A DNA stretch of 64,000 nucleotides from Mesopusillimonas faecipullorum (GTDB taxonomy: Bacteria > Pseudomonadota > Gammaproteobacteria > Burkholderiales > Burkholderiaceae_B). The stretch spans positions 649,720 to 713,719 of the forward strand of contig NZ_JACDXW010000001.1 in NCBI RefSeq assembly GCF_020539505.1, read 5' to 3'. Within the stretch, counting starts at the first letter, position 1. Each line of letters begins with the position of its first letter. Position numbers and translations under genes: made by a program. Under the pieces are notes generated by a model. It was not told where the DNA came from. It saw only the letters and a list, made by a program, of their open reading frames with translations, and made no database searches. Below are positions 52,920-63,570 of the stretch, piece after piece.

Positions 52920-54320
52920 ATGGAATCACCCCGCTTCGGCGTTACCTCCAAGCTATTTCTTGCCATTCTGGCTACCTGCATCATCGTGACCATCGCGATG
53001 GGCATGGCGGTACGTTTCAGCTTTGAACGAGGCTTTCGGCACTATACGGACGAACGCGAAACTCGCCGAGCCGAAGCCATCACCGCTATTTTGGCCGACT
53101 ACTATCGCGAGGCCGGAGACTGGGATGAGCTACGTCACCAGACCAGACGTTGGTGGCGCTTGCTGCGCTCCATCCCTGACACCGGCGCTCACCAGGGCGA
53201 GCGCCCGCCCAACCCCATGCCTGTCGTGCCGCCTTCTTATGCCTTGCTGGACGCCCGTGGCAACACGATTGTCAACGCGGGGCCCGGCCCGGGCTCAGTT
53301 CCGCGCGGCAGCCAACGCCACGCCATAGAAGTAGACGGTAGCGTCGTCGGATGGCTGGCCGTCCCCCCCCGGCCATCGGCTATTTCAGTCATAGACGAGC
53401 GCTTTGCTGCTCAGCAACTCAAGGCCACCTGGCTGATCAGCGCCCTCTCCGTTGTGATTGCCGCCATCGTCAGCGTACTGCTGGCCCGTAGCCTTATCGC
53501 GCCGCTGCGCCGTCTGGGGCGCGCCACACACCGATTGGCTGGCGGCGACTACGCCACCCGAGTCGCCGCTAATTCACGCGACGAGCTGGGCCAACTGGCA
53601 CGCGACTTCAATCACTTGGCGCTCACGCTTGAAAGCAACGAGCGCATGCGACGCGATATGGTGGCCGACATCTCCCACGAGTTGCGCACGCCCCTGGCCA
53701 TACTTCAGGGCGAACTTGAAGCCATGCAAGACGGCGTACGCGCCTTGACCCCCGCGTCACTCTCTTCTTTGCAAACCGAAGTGGCCACCTTAAAGAAGCT
53801 CATAGACGACCTTTACGAGCTATCGCTGGCCGATGTAGGCGCCATGCACTATCGCATGACCAGCGTCGATGCCGGCACGCTGCTTGAAGCCGTGTGCGCC
53901 AGCTACCGCGAACGCATGGCGGCTGGCGGCCTGACTCTGCACACCCAGATCAGTCCGCACACGCCGCCTATACACGGCGATCCGCAGCGCCTTACCCAGC
54001 TATTCAACAACTTGCTGGAAAACTCGCTGCGCTATACCGACCCGCAAGGACAAACCTGGGTGCGCCTGCACGTACAAGGTAACGAGCTCGAAATCGTGGT
54101 GGAAGACTCTGCCCCCGGCGTACCGAACGAGTTGTTGCCGCGACTGTTCGAGCGCATGTTCCGCGTCGACCCTTCTCGCAGTCGTGAAAGCGGCGGCTCG
54201 GGCTTGGGCCTGGCTTTGGCCGCACGCATAGTCGAAGCTCATGGCGGAAACATCCAGGCCCTGGCTTCGCCCTTGGGTGGCGTGCGCATACTCATGCACT
54301 TTCCTCTTCTGGCCGCCTGA
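52920..54320 (+). CDS. Sensor histidine kinase, BaeS-like
   Basis: A 466-residue envelope sensor kinase. It has a first helix ([20 protein letters not shown]), a short periplasmic domain (residues about 40-165), a second helix ([20 protein letters not shown]) and a HAMP segment. The phosphoacceptor is His253 in SHELRTPLA; the N box is [11 protein letters not shown], then a degenerate D/G1 (EDSAPGVP) and [19 protein letters not shown]. The periplasmic loop is rich in Arg and Asp. The ATG at [10 protein letters not shown] is preferred to a TTG further upstream. Regulator gene follows 30 bases later. Confidence 0.92.
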   Translation: MESPRFGVTSKLFLAILATCIIVTIAMGMAVRFSFERGFRHYTDERETRRAEAITAILADYYREAGDWDELRHQTRRWWRLLRSIPDTGAHQGERPPNPMPVVPPSYALLDARGNTIVNAGPGPGSVPRGSQRHAIEVDGSVVGWLAVPPRPSAISVIDERFAAQQLKATWLISALSVVIAAIVSVLLARSLIAPLRRLGRATHRLAGGDYATRVAANSRDELGQLARDFNHLALTLESNERMRRDMVADISHELRTPLAILQGELEAMQDGVRALTPASLSSLQTEVATLKKLIDDLYELSLADVGAMHYRMTSVDAGTLLEAVCASYRERMAAGGLTLHTQISPHTPPIHGDPQRLTQLFNNLLENSLRYTDPQGQTWVRLHVQGNELEIVVEDSAPGVPNELLPRLFERMFRVDPSRSRESGGSGLGLALAARIVEAHGGNIQALASPLGGVRILMHFPLLAA

Positions 54321-54349
54321 AACCCGCCTTTGCTTTTCCCGGAGCCCCC

Positions 54350-55018
54350 ATGTCCAAAATCTGCATCGTCGAGGACGAGCCCAAAATCGCTGCCTTGCTT
54401 AACGATTATCTGCACGCTTCCGGCTATGAAAGCCTGGTCATCCATGACGGCGCCGCCGCGGTTTCCGCCATTCACGACTATCAGCCCGACCTGGTCTTGC
54501 TCGACATCATGTTGCCCGGCAAAGATGGCCTCGAAATCTGTCGCGAGCTGCGTCAGAAAAGCCGGCTCCCCATCATCATGCTTACCGCACGCATCGAAGA
54601 AATAGACCGCCTACTAGGCTTGGAGCTGGGTGCCGATGACTATATTTGCAAGCCCTTCAGTCCAAGAGAGGTCATTGCCCGCGTCAAGGCCGTTCTGCGT
54701 CGAGTACAACCCGAACAGGCCGACGCCACTGAAGAAGATACGCTGAAGATAGACCCAGAGGCCCATCGCGCCTGGCTGGATGACCATGAGCTTGACCTTA
54801 CGCCGGTGGAGTTTCGCCTGTTGCGCACACTGGCTGCCGCACCCGGACGTATTTTCTCGCGCGACCAGCTGCTGGACCATCTTTACGATGACCACCGTGT
54901 AGTCACCGACCGTACGGTAGATAGTCACATCAAGAATCTGCGTCGCAAGCTTGAGGCGGTGCGCGAAGGCGAAACCATACGCTCCATCTACGGTGTGGGT
55001 TATCGCCTGGACCTATAA
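54350..55018 (+). CDS. OmpR/PhoB-type response regulator, BaeR-like
   Basis: A 222-residue regulator. The receiver has VEDEP and the phosphoacceptor Asp52 in LLDIMLPG; Lys near KPFSPREV. The C-terminal winged helix has [46 protein letters not shown] and [11 protein letters not shown]. It is the partner of the preceding kinase and probably controls the Spy-like gene and the efflux operon that follow, as BaeR does in enterobacteria. Confidence 0.93.
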   Translation: MSKICIVEDEPKIAALLNDYLHASGYESLVIHDGAAAVSAIHDYQPDLVLLDIMLPGKDGLEICRELRQKSRLPIIMLTARIEEIDRLLGLELGADDYICKPFSPREVIARVKAVLRRVQPEQADATEEDTLKIDPEAHRAWLDDHELDLTPVEFRLLRTLAAAPGRIFSRDQLLDHLYDDHRVVTDRTVDSHIKNLRRKLEAVREGETIRSIYGVGYRLDL

Positions 55019-55143
55019 GCCATAACGCCATCTTCATAATTTCTACGCAATTGCGCCGCATTCACTGCAATTTCCAAGCGTAATCTGCATGTATCGGCCC
55101 AAACAATAAAGGCCGTGATCCTCAAATCTACTGGAGTCCGATC

Positions 55144-55659
55144 ATGAAAAAATCACACCAACACCTGGCCCGCCTTGCAATGATCATCGCCGCGACCGGC
55201 GCCATCAGCGCCCCCGCCTTCGCTCAACCCGAAGGTCCTCAACAAGGTCGCCCCGGCGCTCATGGCCAACACAAGCACGATGGCCAGCGCATGGGCCATC
55301 GTGGGCAAGGTGCCGGCATAGAGCGTATGCGCGGCCTCGACCTCAGCTCGGCTCAACGCGACAAAATCTTTGAAATCCGGCACGCAGCCGCCCCTGAGCA
55401 GCGCCAAGCCATGAAAGACGTTTTCGAGGCCCGCCAAGCGCTGCGTGAACTGAGCCGCGCCGAAAAATTCGACGAAGGCAAGGCCAAGGCTGCCGCTGAG
55501 CGCGAAGGCGCTGCCATCGCCAAAGCTACGCTGCTGCGCGCCAAAACAGAAAACCAGATTCACGCCGTCTTGACCCCTGAACAACGTCAAAAACTGCAAG
55601 AGCGTCGCGCACCCAAGCCAGCCCCCGCCGATGCCCAGCCCGCCAAAAAAGGCTCCTAA
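55144..55659 (+). CDS. Spy/CpxP-like periplasmic chaperone
   Basis: A 171-residue exported protein (signal ending ISAPAFAQ). The His/Gln/Gly-rich N-terminal segment (GAHGQHKHDGQRMGHRGQ) may bind metal. The two LTxxQ-type motifs are LSSAQRDKIFEI and LTPEQRQKLQE, and the body is helical and charged, as in Spy/CpxP. The Pro/Ala/Lys tail is unusual. It is an anti-aggregation chaperone of envelope stress and a typical BaeR target. Confidence 0.82.
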   Translation: MKKSHQHLARLAMIIAATGAISAPAFAQPEGPQQGRPGAHGQHKHDGQRMGHRGQGAGIERMRGLDLSSAQRDKIFEIRHAAAPEQRQAMKDVFEARQALRELSRAEKFDEGKAKAAAEREGAAIAKATLLRAKTENQIHAVLTPEQRQKLQERRAPKPAPADAQPAKKGS

Positions 55660-55710
55660 AGCCTTATGGCCTTGAAACGCCGGCCCAAAGCCGGGCGTGA
55701 ATCTGCCAAA

Positions 55711-55748
55711 ATGCCGCCTGCCGCGCGCTTCCTCGCGCAAGGCGGCAT
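55711..55748 (+). terminator. Hairpin between the Spy-like gene and macA
   Basis: ATGCCGCCT and AGGCGGCAT form a 9-bp outer stem with an inner GCGCG/CGCGC pairing. CTCCTTTTC follows, a weak T-run. It may end or attenuate transcription before the efflux genes. Confidence 0.55.
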
Positions 55749-55789
55749 CTCCTTTTCGCTTCATCCTACCCCTTGCCCCTAGTCCGAGC

Positions 55790-57013
55790 ATGAAACCCAC
55801 AAGAAAACGTGTCCTACGCTATCTGCTGACAGCCATAGTCATCATCGGTGCTGCTTTCGCCGTCAAAACGCTGTTCTTCGCTAGCGAAGCGGCTCCGGCA
55901 CCGGTCACCACCGAAGCCATGCGGGGCGACATAGAAAGCACGGTACTGGCCACAGGTACGCTGGAAGCCTATCGCTTGGTCAGTGTGGGGGCTCAGGTTT
56001 CAGGCCAGCTCAAAACCTTGAAAGTAGATCTTGGTGACGTCGTCAAACAAGACGATCTGTTGGCCGAAATCGATTCAACCACCCAGCAAAACACCATACG
56101 CAACGCGGAAGCCCAGTTGCTGACCGCCCAAGCGCAGCGCCAAGCTCAGGCCGCCGCCCTGAAACAAGCTCAACTGACCTACCAGCGCCAAAAAGAATTG
56201 CTCGCCATAGACGCCACCTCGCGCCAGGATTTCGAGGCAGCCGAGGCCTCGCTGGCCACCATCCGCGCTCAGATGGAGGCCTCAGACGCGGGTATTGCAC
56301 AATCCAAGATCGCTGTGGACACCGCACGCGTCAACCTGGGTTACACACAGATTCAAGCCCCCATGGACGGCACTGTCGTAGCCTTGATCGCCCAAGAAGG
56401 CCAAACCCTGAACGCCAACCAAACGGCGCCCACCATTCTAAAACTGGCGCAACTCGACAAGCTCACGGTCAAAGCGCAGATTTCTGAAGGCGACGTTGTT
56501 CGCGTCAAGCCGGGCCAGCAGGTGTACTTCACCATTTTGGGTGAACCCGACAAGCGCTACTACGCCACCCTGCGCTCGGTCGAACCCGCCCCCGAATCCA
56601 TCCAAAGCGAAAGTTCTGCCAACAGTGCTTCCGGCACCAGCAGCAGCTCGGCGGTCTATTACAACGGGCGCTTTGACGTCGACAACCCCGACGGCACCCT
56701 GCGTATTTCCATGACTGCCCAAGTGCACATCGTGCTCGACAGTGCCAAAGAGGCCGTACTGGTGCCCTCCACCGCTGTTCGTCTTGCGCCTGGCGGCAAA
56801 AACGGCACCGTTCGCGTCATGAAAGCCGACGGACAAATAGAGCCTCGTCGCGTGCAAGTCGGCATAGACAACAACATCATGGCCCAGATTGTGTCCGGCC
56901 TGGAGGCCGGTGAGCGCGTCGTTACCGGTTCCGGCGCAGGGCCGTCCGGCGCGCCAGGGCAGGCCAACCGCCCGCGCACGCCCAGCGGCCCCAGCATGAT
57001 GCGCATGAGGTAA
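55790..57013 (+). CDS. macA: Periplasmic adaptor subunit MacA
   Basis: A 407-residue membrane-fusion protein. It has an N-terminal anchor (YLLTAIVIIGAAFAVKTLFF), the lipoyl/barrel halves with GDIESTVLATGTLEA and VSVGAQVSGQLKTL (the MacA hallmark), and the coiled-coil hairpin (about residues 100-180, AQRQAQAAALKQAQLTYQ). The beta-barrel has VKPGQQVYFTILGEPDKRY and the typical MacA insertion SSSAVYYNGRFDVDN. It joins MacB to an outer-membrane channel. The ATG used follows a spacer after the upstream hairpin; a longer frame is unlikely. Confidence 0.93.
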   Translation: MKPTRKRVLRYLLTAIVIIGAAFAVKTLFFASEAAPAPVTTEAMRGDIESTVLATGTLEAYRLVSVGAQVSGQLKTLKVDLGDVVKQDDLLAEIDSTTQQNTIRNAEAQLLTAQAQRQAQAAALKQAQLTYQRQKELLAIDATSRQDFEAAEASLATIRAQMEASDAGIAQSKIAVDTARVNLGYTQIQAPMDGTVVALIAQEGQTLNANQTAPTILKLAQLDKLTVKAQISEGDVVRVKPGQQVYFTILGEPDKRYYATLRSVEPAPESIQSESSANSASGTSSSSAVYYNGRFDVDNPDGTLRISMTAQVHIVLDSAKEAVLVPSTAVRLAPGGKNGTVRVMKADGQIEPRRVQVGIDNNIMAQIVSGLEAGERVVTGSGAGPSGAPGQANRPRTPSGPSMMRMR

Positions 57014-57019
57014 GCCGTC

Positions 57020-58978
57020 ATGAGCGAACCCTTGTTGGAATTACGCGGTGTCTATCGGGAGTTCCCGGCAGGCGAGCAAACCGTCGCCGTCCTGAAGGAC
57101 GTCAACCTCACCATCAACGCCGGCGAGATGGTGGCTATAGTCGGCGCATCGGGCTCGGGGAAATCCACGTTGATGAATATCCTGGGCTGCCTCGACCGCC
57201 CAAGCAAAGGCGTTTACCGCGTCGCAGGCCGTGAAACCGGCCGCTTGGAGCCCGACGAACTGGCCCAGCTGCGCCGCGAGCACTTCGGCTTCATCTTTCA
57301 GCGCTACCACCTGCTGTCCGACCTTAACGCCACCGGCAACGTCGAAGTACCCGCCGTATATGCCGGTACGCCCGCCGCCGCAAGGCGCGAGCGCGCCCAG
57401 CAGTTGCTGACGCGCTTGGGGCTGTCAGAACGCGTGGCCTACAGACCGGGCCAATTGTCTGGCGGCCAACAGCAGCGCGTCAGTATCGCCCGCGCCCTGA
57501 TGAACGGCGGCGACGTGATTTTGGCTGACGAGCCTACTGGCGCCCTGGATACGCAAAGCGGCCAGGAAGTCATGAGCATTCTGAAAGAGCTGCATGCCGA
57601 AGGCCACACCATCATCATCGTCACGCACGATATGTCGGTGGCCCAGAATGCGCATCGCATCATAGAAATCAGCGATGGCGTCATCATTAAAGACTCCCGC
57701 GAGGAGTCGGCTCCAGAGCCCGCTCAAAAAGCATCGGTGCTACACGCACCTAAAGGTAATAAGCTGGCAGCCGTGGCCGGGCGGGCCAGCGAGGCCTTTC
57801 GTATGGCCTTGCTGGCTATGGCCGCCCACCGACTGCGCACCTTTCTGACCATGCTGGGCATCATCATCGGCATTGCCTCAGTGGTCTCGGTAGTGGCGCT
57901 GGGTACCGGTTCGCAGCAGCAAATCTTGCAACGCATCAGTTCCATGGGCACCAACACGCTAGACATTATGTCGGGTCGGGGCTTTGGCGACGAGCGCTCG
58001 GGCCGCGTGCAAACCTTGATTCCCCAGGATGCCGAAGCCTTGGCGCAACAATCCTACGTCGACAGCGTCACCCCCACCGTCAACACCAGTGCCAGCCTGC
58101 GTTATCGCAATGTATCGGCCAACGGCAACATCAACGGTGTGGGTGCCCAGTTTTTCCGGGTGCGCGGCTACAAGATTGCTCAAGGCCAGGCTTTCAACCA
58201 AGAGGCCGTAGACCGCCAGGCCCAAGATGTGGTCATAGATCCCAATACGCGCGACACCCTTTTCGGGCAGGATGAAGATCCCATAGGCAAGGTTATTTTT
58301 CTGGGCACTTTTCCGGCCCGTGTTATCGGTGTCACCGAACCGGTACAAAGCGCTTTCGGCAACAGTGATTCCTTGAATGTATGGTTGCCCTACAGCACCG
58401 TGATGTACCGCATTGTCGGCCAATCATTTCTGCGCAGCATTACGGTTCGCGTAGCCGACGACGTGCCCACTACCGAGGCCGAGGCCCATGTCACTGAACT
58501 CTTGACTCGCCGTCACGGCATTCAAGACTTCTTCGTCATCAATACCGACACCATACGCCAGACGGTAGAAAGCACGACCGCCACCATGACCTTGCTGGTC
58601 TCGGCCATTGCTTTGATTTCACTGGTGGTGGGCGGCATCGGCGTCATGAACATCATGCTGGTTTCGGTCACCGAACGCACACGAGAGATAGGCGTGCGCA
58701 TGGCTGTGGGAGCTCGTCAAAGCGACATCATGACGCAGTTTCTTATTGAAGCCGTATTGGTCTGCCTGATAGGCGGCGTGCTGGGCATCTTGGTGGCCCT
58801 GGCGCTAGGTGAACTGATCACCCGCTTCGGGGGGGCTGACGGCTTTCAGATGGTGTATTCCACAAGCTCCATGGTGCTGGCCTTTGTTTGCTCTACCTTA
58901 ATCGGCATCGTGTTTGGTTTCTTGCCCGCACGCAACGCCGCTCGGCTCGACCCCGTCGATGCCTTGGCCCGAGATTGA
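57020..58978 (+). CDS. macB: Macrolide-type ABC exporter MacB
   Basis: A 652-residue ABC transporter fusing nucleotide-binding and membrane domains. Walker [10 protein letters not shown] (residues 42-50), Q-loop FIFQRYHLL, signature LSGGQQQR, Walker [13 protein letters not shown] and the H-loop VTHDMS are all complete. Four helices follow: one after the NBD ([21 protein letters not shown]), and three near the end ([41 protein letters not shown] in part, [14 protein letters not shown]). It is a mechanotransmission ABC pump for macrolides, peptides or lipids. It starts seven bases after macA. Confidence 0.95.
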   Translation: MSEPLLELRGVYREFPAGEQTVAVLKDVNLTINAGEMVAIVGASGSGKSTLMNILGCLDRPSKGVYRVAGRETGRLEPDELAQLRREHFGFIFQRYHLLSDLNATGNVEVPAVYAGTPAAARRERAQQLLTRLGLSERVAYRPGQLSGGQQQRVSIARALMNGGDVILADEPTGALDTQSGQEVMSILKELHAEGHTIIIVTHDMSVAQNAHRIIEISDGVIIKDSREESAPEPAQKASVLHAPKGNKLAAVAGRASEAFRMALLAMAAHRLRTFLTMLGIIIGIASVVSVVALGTGSQQQILQRISSMGTNTLDIMSGRGFGDERSGRVQTLIPQDAEALAQQSYVDSVTPTVNTSASLRYRNVSANGNINGVGAQFFRVRGYKIAQGQAFNQEAVDRQAQDVVIDPNTRDTLFGQDEDPIGKVIFLGTFPARVIGVTEPVQSAFGNSDSLNVWLPYSTVMYRIVGQSFLRSITVRVADDVPTTEAEAHVTELLTRRHGIQDFFVINTDTIRQTVESTTATMTLLVSAIALISLVVGGIGVMNIMLVSVTERTREIGVRMAVGARQSDIMTQFLIEAVLVCLIGGVLGILVALALGELITRFGGADGFQMVYSTSSMVLAFVCSTLIGIVFGFLPARNAARLDPVDALARD

Positions 58979-58983
58979 TAGTC

Positions 58984-60405
58984 ATGACGTGTTTTCCTTC
59001 CTTTCGCTCCCTGCCCCTGCTCACCACGCTGAGCACCTCGCTGCTCTTGGCCGGTTGTGGCGCGCTTGTACAAACGCCCTATACACGGCCCGACACTCAA
59101 ACACCCGCGCATTGGCAAAACGCCTCGACCGAGCCTGCCGCAACTCAAGACGACGGCGGCGAATGGTGGCGTAACTTCAACGACACCTCGTTAAACAGCT
59201 TGATGGAGCGCGTACTGCAAACCAATAACGATCTGGCTGCAGCCACTTTGCGGGTCAGGCGCGCGCAACTCCAAGCGGGCATGGCAGACACCAATCTGTA
59301 TCCCACCGTTAGCGCCAGCGGCAGTAGCAATACCCAACGCAATCTGCGAGGCGATGGCACGCGCTCCGAGTCTTACAGTGTCTCGACCAGCATCAGTTGG
59401 GAAGTCGACCTTTGGGGCAGGCTGGAAAGCCTGAGCGACGCCGCCGAATGGACAGCTTTGGCGACCGAGCAAGACAGGCAAGCCACGCGCCTAACGCTTA
59501 TCGGCACCACTTTGCAGCTGTATTGGCAAGCGGCTTTGCTTAACGAACGCATTGCCACTGCCCGTTTCAGCCTGGAAGTCGCCGAACGCACGCTGGAACT
59601 CGTGCAAGGCCAGTACCGCAGCGGCGCAGTCTCGGGCCTGGAGGTCGCCGAAGCCGAATCCACCCTGGCCAGCCAACGCGCCAGCCTGGCAGACCTACAA
59701 AGGCAACGCAGTGAAACCTTGACCGCGCTGTCCATTCTGACCGATACGCCACCCAGCCAAGACGTCAGCATTCCCGAAAGCCTGCCCGACGCCGCACCGC
59801 CCAGCGTACAAGCCGGTGTCCCCGCCGAACTGCTAGGTCGTCGCCCCGACCTACGAGCCGCCGAATTACGCTTGCGCAGCACGCTTGCCAGCGGCGACGC
59901 CACACGCGCCAACTACTACCCACGCTTATCGCTTACCGGCTCTTTGGGCAGTGCCAGTTCGGCATTGGCCAACGTACTGCAAAACCCCGTAGGCACGCTG
60001 GGGGCTGGGCTGATCCTGCCTTTCTTGCAATGGAATCAGATGCGTCTGGATTCCGCCATCTCTCGCAACCAATACGAAGAAGCCGTGGTCAACTTCCGGC
60101 AGGCGCTTTATCAGGCTATGGCTGAAGTCGAAAACGCTCTGGCCGCGCGTGGCTCGCTAGCCGTTCAGGGTACCGAACTGCAGGCCTCGCTGGTTTCGGC
60201 CCAACGCGCCGAGCAAATCTACGAGGCACGCTATCGCGCCGGGGCTGTGGCCCTGCGTACTTGGCTGGATGCCCAAGAACGACGCCGCCAAGCCGAAATC
60301 AGTGTCAGCCAGAATCGCTACAACCGCTATCTGAACCAAGTCACCCTTTACCAGGCTCTGGGTGGAGATGCACTGGCCGATGCCCCAGAGCCCTCTGCTC
60401 AGTAG
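58984..60405 (+). CDS. NodT-family outer-membrane efflux lipoprotein
   Basis: A 473-residue TolC-like channel. The lipobox is LLLAGC. Both repeats are present: NNDLAAATLRVRRAQLQ with the conserved barrel start and EVDLWGRLESLSDAAE, then the second with GRRPDLRAAELRLRS and NYYPRLSLTGSLG. The coiled-coil segment is EAESTLASQRASLADLQRQ. It completes the MacAB pump as an outer-membrane factor. The frame extends upstream into macB but the ATG before the signal peptide is clear. Confidence 0.93.
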   Translation: MTCFPSFRSLPLLTTLSTSLLLAGCGALVQTPYTRPDTQTPAHWQNASTEPAATQDDGGEWWRNFNDTSLNSLMERVLQTNNDLAAATLRVRRAQLQAGMADTNLYPTVSASGSSNTQRNLRGDGTRSESYSVSTSISWEVDLWGRLESLSDAAEWTALATEQDRQATRLTLIGTTLQLYWQAALLNERIATARFSLEVAERTLELVQGQYRSGAVSGLEVAEAESTLASQRASLADLQRQRSETLTALSILTDTPPSQDVSIPESLPDAAPPSVQAGVPAELLGRRPDLRAAELRLRSTLASGDATRANYYPRLSLTGSLGSASSALANVLQNPVGTLGAGLILPFLQWNQMRLDSAISRNQYEEAVVNFRQALYQAMAEVENALAARGSLAVQGTELQASLVSAQRAEQIYEARYRAGAVALRTWLDAQERRRQAEISVSQNRYNRYLNQVTLYQALGGDALADAPEPSAQ

Positions 60406-60523
60406 CCTTTCAGGCTTGCCGACTCCTTGCCAAAAATCAAGGTTTCCGCCTCGCGCGCGTGATAAGGTGTGAGCGAGAATATCGCCGTATCAAGTACGGT
60501 TCGATCAACCACAAGGGGGAAGC

Positions 60524-61315
60524 ATGTTAAAAAGAATCGGGATTCACCTGAGCAATGACGACGCTGGCAAGCGTCGCATTGAAATTGGCCTGCAACTGGC
60601 AAAGAAACACGAGGCCGAAGTCGTGGGCATTTACCCGGTATATGGCTCCGGCGGCCTGCAACACGAACACGGGGTCATACGTCAAGACGTTCACAACCAA
60701 CTGCGCGAAGCAGCCAAAGTCATAGGCGTCAAGGCCGAGTGGCGTGTACCGCAAGGCAACCCCGAAGACGTTCTGGCCCTGCACGCCCGCTATTGCGACG
60801 TCCTCATCATGAGCAAAGCCGAGCGCAGCGTGAGCGCGTCTTCGCTGATTGCCAATTTGCCCGAAGCCGTCGTCATGGCAGCAGGTCGCCCCGTACTGAT
60901 GCTGCCCAATTACGGCACGATCAGTCCCATAGGCCGACGTATCCTGTTTTGTTGGGATCAACGCCGCGAGGCCGCCCGCGCCTTTGCCGACGCCGCCCCG
61001 TTCCTAAGGGCCTGCGAAGAGCTTGTCATTCTCGAAATAGACCGCGACCACAAACGCCTGGGCGAAAGCGACATCCACCCGGATGACATCAGCCGCTACT
61101 GCACCAGCCTGGGCTACCCCACCCCTAAGCGCCTGGAAAAAACCAGCGCGGAACACGGTGTGGGCAATGTCATTCTGAACGCCGCCACCGACACCGGCAG
61201 CGATCTTATCGTCATGGGCGCATACGGCCACAGCCGCATGCGTGAATGGGTAATGGGCGGTGCCTCCAGAACCTTGCTTTCCACCATGACGGTGCCGGTG
61301 CTGTTGGCGCATTAA
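60524..61315 (+). CDS. Tandem universal stress protein
   Basis: A 263-residue protein of two UspA-like domains. The C-terminal one has the ATP-binding GAYGHSRMREWVMGGASRT (G-x2-G-x9-G-S/T) and ends STMTVPVLLAH. The first half lacks that motif. GIHLSNDDAGKRRIEIGLQLAKKH, in part DDAGKRRIEIGLQLA, begins the first domain. Adjacent promoter sequence contains a possible redox-responsive segment (no known motif). It is monocistronic and cytosolic. Confidence 0.85.
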   Translation: MLKRIGIHLSNDDAGKRRIEIGLQLAKKHEAEVVGIYPVYGSGGLQHEHGVIRQDVHNQLREAAKVIGVKAEWRVPQGNPEDVLALHARYCDVLIMSKAERSVSASSLIANLPEAVVMAAGRPVLMLPNYGTISPIGRRILFCWDQRREAARAFADAAPFLRACEELVILEIDRDHKRLGESDIHPDDISRYCTSLGYPTPKRLEKTSAEHGVGNVILNAATDTGSDLIVMGAYGHSRMREWVMGGASRTLLSTMTVPVLLAH

Positions 61316-61382
61316 TACCCGGCAATGTCCTTAAGCGCGCGGCCCTTCACCTCGCGCGCTTCTGCAAAAATAGGTTTTGCGG

Positions 61383-61691
61383 TCACTCGAGCATTGCAAT
61401 GCTCCATCCTCCGCCCAGTGCGCGATATAAGTCTATCGCTGCAATCAATCGCCCGGCCTGTCGCTGGACGGCAGCATCCTGGGCGGCATAAAGCGCCCGT
61501 TGTGCATCCAGCAGCACCAACTGATTCTCAGCGCCTGCGCGGTATCTGGACTCGGCTAAAGTGAGTGTCTCACGCGCCTGCTGCAGCTCCTGCTGCTGTG
61601 CTTTAGCCTGTTCCTCACTACCCCTGACACCGTCCAATCTTACAATCACGAACGGCCAAATATGGCCTTGGGCGGCATTACGCCAATTCAA
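61383..61691 (-). pseudogene. Truncated outer-membrane efflux protein (NodT-like) fragment
   Basis: The C-terminal 80 residues ([34 protein letters not shown] and LYRALGGGW) match the end of a NodT-type channel, similar to but distinct from the intact gene 1 kb upstream. The frame opens from unrelated-looking codons (about 30) at its 5' side. The remainder of the gene is absent, so this is a decayed remnant of a second efflux operon. Confidence 0.75.
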
Positions 61692-61720
61692 AAAATGGCC
61701 TTGGCCGCTTAGCCTCTACG

Positions 61721-61756
61721 TTTAACGACCGTTAAAAATGGGGGGATTACCCCCCC
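61721..61756. promoter_or_regulatory. Inverted repeats before the acetolactate-synthase-like gene
   Basis: TTTAACG-AC-CGTTAAA is a perfect 7-bp palindrome. Four bases later GGGGGG-ATTA-CCCCCC (seventh C follows) can form a short hairpin. They lie 60-96 bases before the start codon and may be an operator and a leader structure. Confidence 0.5.
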
Positions 61757-61816
61757 TTAGATTACCTACACTAACGCATGTCGCGGCTATCCGCTTTTCA
61801 GGGAAAGGAGTTAACC

Positions 61817-63481
61817 ATGAGGACTGCACCGATGACGGCTGCTGAATTTATTGTGTCATGCCTTGAAGCCGAGGATGTTGAATATGTGTTTGGCATTCCT
61901 GGCGAGGAGAACATCAAGCTGATCCGTGCCGTCCATGCCTCCAAGAAAATTCGTTTTATCCTGGCGCGCCATGAACAAGGGGCTTCCTTCATGGCGGACA
62001 TATACGGTCGCCTAACTGGCAAAGCCGGAGTCTGCACAGCAACCTTAGGGCCAGGGGCGATCAACCTTTTGCTAGGCACCGCAGATGCCCAAACAGACTC
62101 CAGCCCTTTGGTTGCGATAAGCGCACAGGTAGGCATGGATAGAATTTACAAAGAATCGCATCAGATTGTCGATTTAGTGGCCATGTTCAAGCCTGTAACC
62201 AAATGGGCCGATACCATTTCAACCACTCAAGCCATCCCTGAAATGGTGCGCAAAGCTTTTCATTTTGCCCAAACCGAAAGGCCTGGTGCAAGCTACTTGG
62301 CAATTCCGCAAGACATTGAGGGCAGCATCATGCCTGCCGGCCTGAAGCCCTTGGCTATTCCTAAACAGGCAAAAAGCCGCCCCGAAAAAAGCAGTATTCA
62401 AGAGGCCGCCAAATTGTTGCGTGCCGCAAAGTGCCCTGTGCTGTTGGTAGGCCACGGTGTGGTTCGAGGCGAACATTCGGCTGTGCTGCGTCAATTTGCC
62501 GAACGTCACCAGATTCCTGTCGCAACCAGCTTCATGGCCAAAGGTGCAATCAGTGATAAGAGTCCGCTCTCTATGGGCGTCATTGGTTTTATGCGCCATG
62601 ACTATGAAAACTTCGCCTTCGATGAAGCAGACTTGATATTGTCAGTAGGCTACGAGTTACAAGAGTTTGCTCCCTCCCGCGTTAATCCCGAGGGTGACAA
62701 GAAAATCATTCATGTCAACACATTCGATACCGATGTAGACGCACATTACAACGTCAGCTTGAATGTGGTTTCAGATATTGGCTATGCATTGCAGGACTTA
62801 AGCGCCGAGCTCGGCGAGCAAACGCTATCGGGCTTGCGTGACAGCATCAAAATCCGAGCATTGCTTGAAGAGGAATTGGACAAAGGTAGGCAGGACGGCT
62901 CTTTCCCACCGACTCCACAACGCTTGGTCACTGCCATCCGCGACGCAATGGGAGAAAAAGACATAGTGCTGGCGGACACCGGTGCCATCAAAATGTGGAT
63001 GGCACGCCTTTATCCCACCTATGAGCCTTTAACCTGCCTGATTTCAAACGGTCTGTCCACCATGTCCTTTGCACTCCCCGGAGCACTGGGAGCGGCTCTG
63101 GCAAAGCCTGAGCGCAAGGTGCTGGCTGTCATGGGCGATGGCAGCTTCCTGATGAACTCACAAGAAATCGAGACGGCTGTACGAGAAAAAATCGATCTGA
63201 AGGTTTTTGTTTGGGTGGATGGCAGCTATGGTCTGATCAAGTGGAAAATGGATATAGAAGAAGGTGCCCACGACTCCGTGGACTTTGGCAATCCTGATTT
63301 TGTTAAGTACGCCGAAAGCCTTGGGGCTAAAGGCTATCAGATAAGCCAGGCGAAAGATCTGCTCCCCTCTTTGCAAACGGCATTGGCTGAACCGGGAGTG
63401 TCCATCATTGCTTGCCCTGTGGATTACAGCCAAAACATGAAGTTAGTGAAAAAGCTGGGAGAGCTAACCATCAGTTTGTAA
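61817..63481 (+). CDS. Acetolactate-synthase-like TPP enzyme
   Basis: A 554-residue enzyme of the TPP-dependent AHAS/AlsS family. TPP-activating Glu53 lies in HEQGASFMADIYGR; GVCTATLGPGAINLLLGTADAQ follows (GPGAINL). The TPP/Mg motif is GDGSFLMNSQEIETAVREKI in the part GDGSFLMNSQEIETAV, then VDGSYGLIKWK. FAD-binding is not obvious, as in catabolic AlsS. It condenses pyruvate or decarboxylates a 2-keto acid; single gene without a regulatory subunit, next to an rRNA operon. The ATG has AAAGGAG six bases upstream; an in-frame ATG 13 codons earlier is less likely. Confidence 0.85.
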   Translation: MRTAPMTAAEFIVSCLEAEDVEYVFGIPGEENIKLIRAVHASKKIRFILARHEQGASFMADIYGRLTGKAGVCTATLGPGAINLLLGTADAQTDSSPLVAISAQVGMDRIYKESHQIVDLVAMFKPVTKWADTISTTQAIPEMVRKAFHFAQTERPGASYLAIPQDIEGSIMPAGLKPLAIPKQAKSRPEKSSIQEAAKLLRAAKCPVLLVGHGVVRGEHSAVLRQFAERHQIPVATSFMAKGAISDKSPLSMGVIGFMRHDYENFAFDEADLILSVGYELQEFAPSRVNPEGDKKIIHVNTFDTDVDAHYNVSLNVVSDIGYALQDLSAELGEQTLSGLRDSIKIRALLEEELDKGRQDGSFPPTPQRLVTAIRDAMGEKDIVLADTGAIKMWMARLYPTYEPLTCLISNGLSTMSFALPGALGAALAKPERKVLAVMGDGSFLMNSQEIETAVREKIDLKVFVWVDGSYGLIKWKMDIEEGAHDSVDFGNPDFVKYAESLGAKGYQISQAKDLLPSLQTALAEPGVSIIACPVDYSQNMKLVKKLGELTISL

Positions 63482-63570
63482 CTACGGATCATATTACCGG
63501 GAGTGGGATCTGCGCCTTTATCCCGGTCTTTATCTTTTTATCTTTCTTTTATCTTTCATTCGGGCATAGA

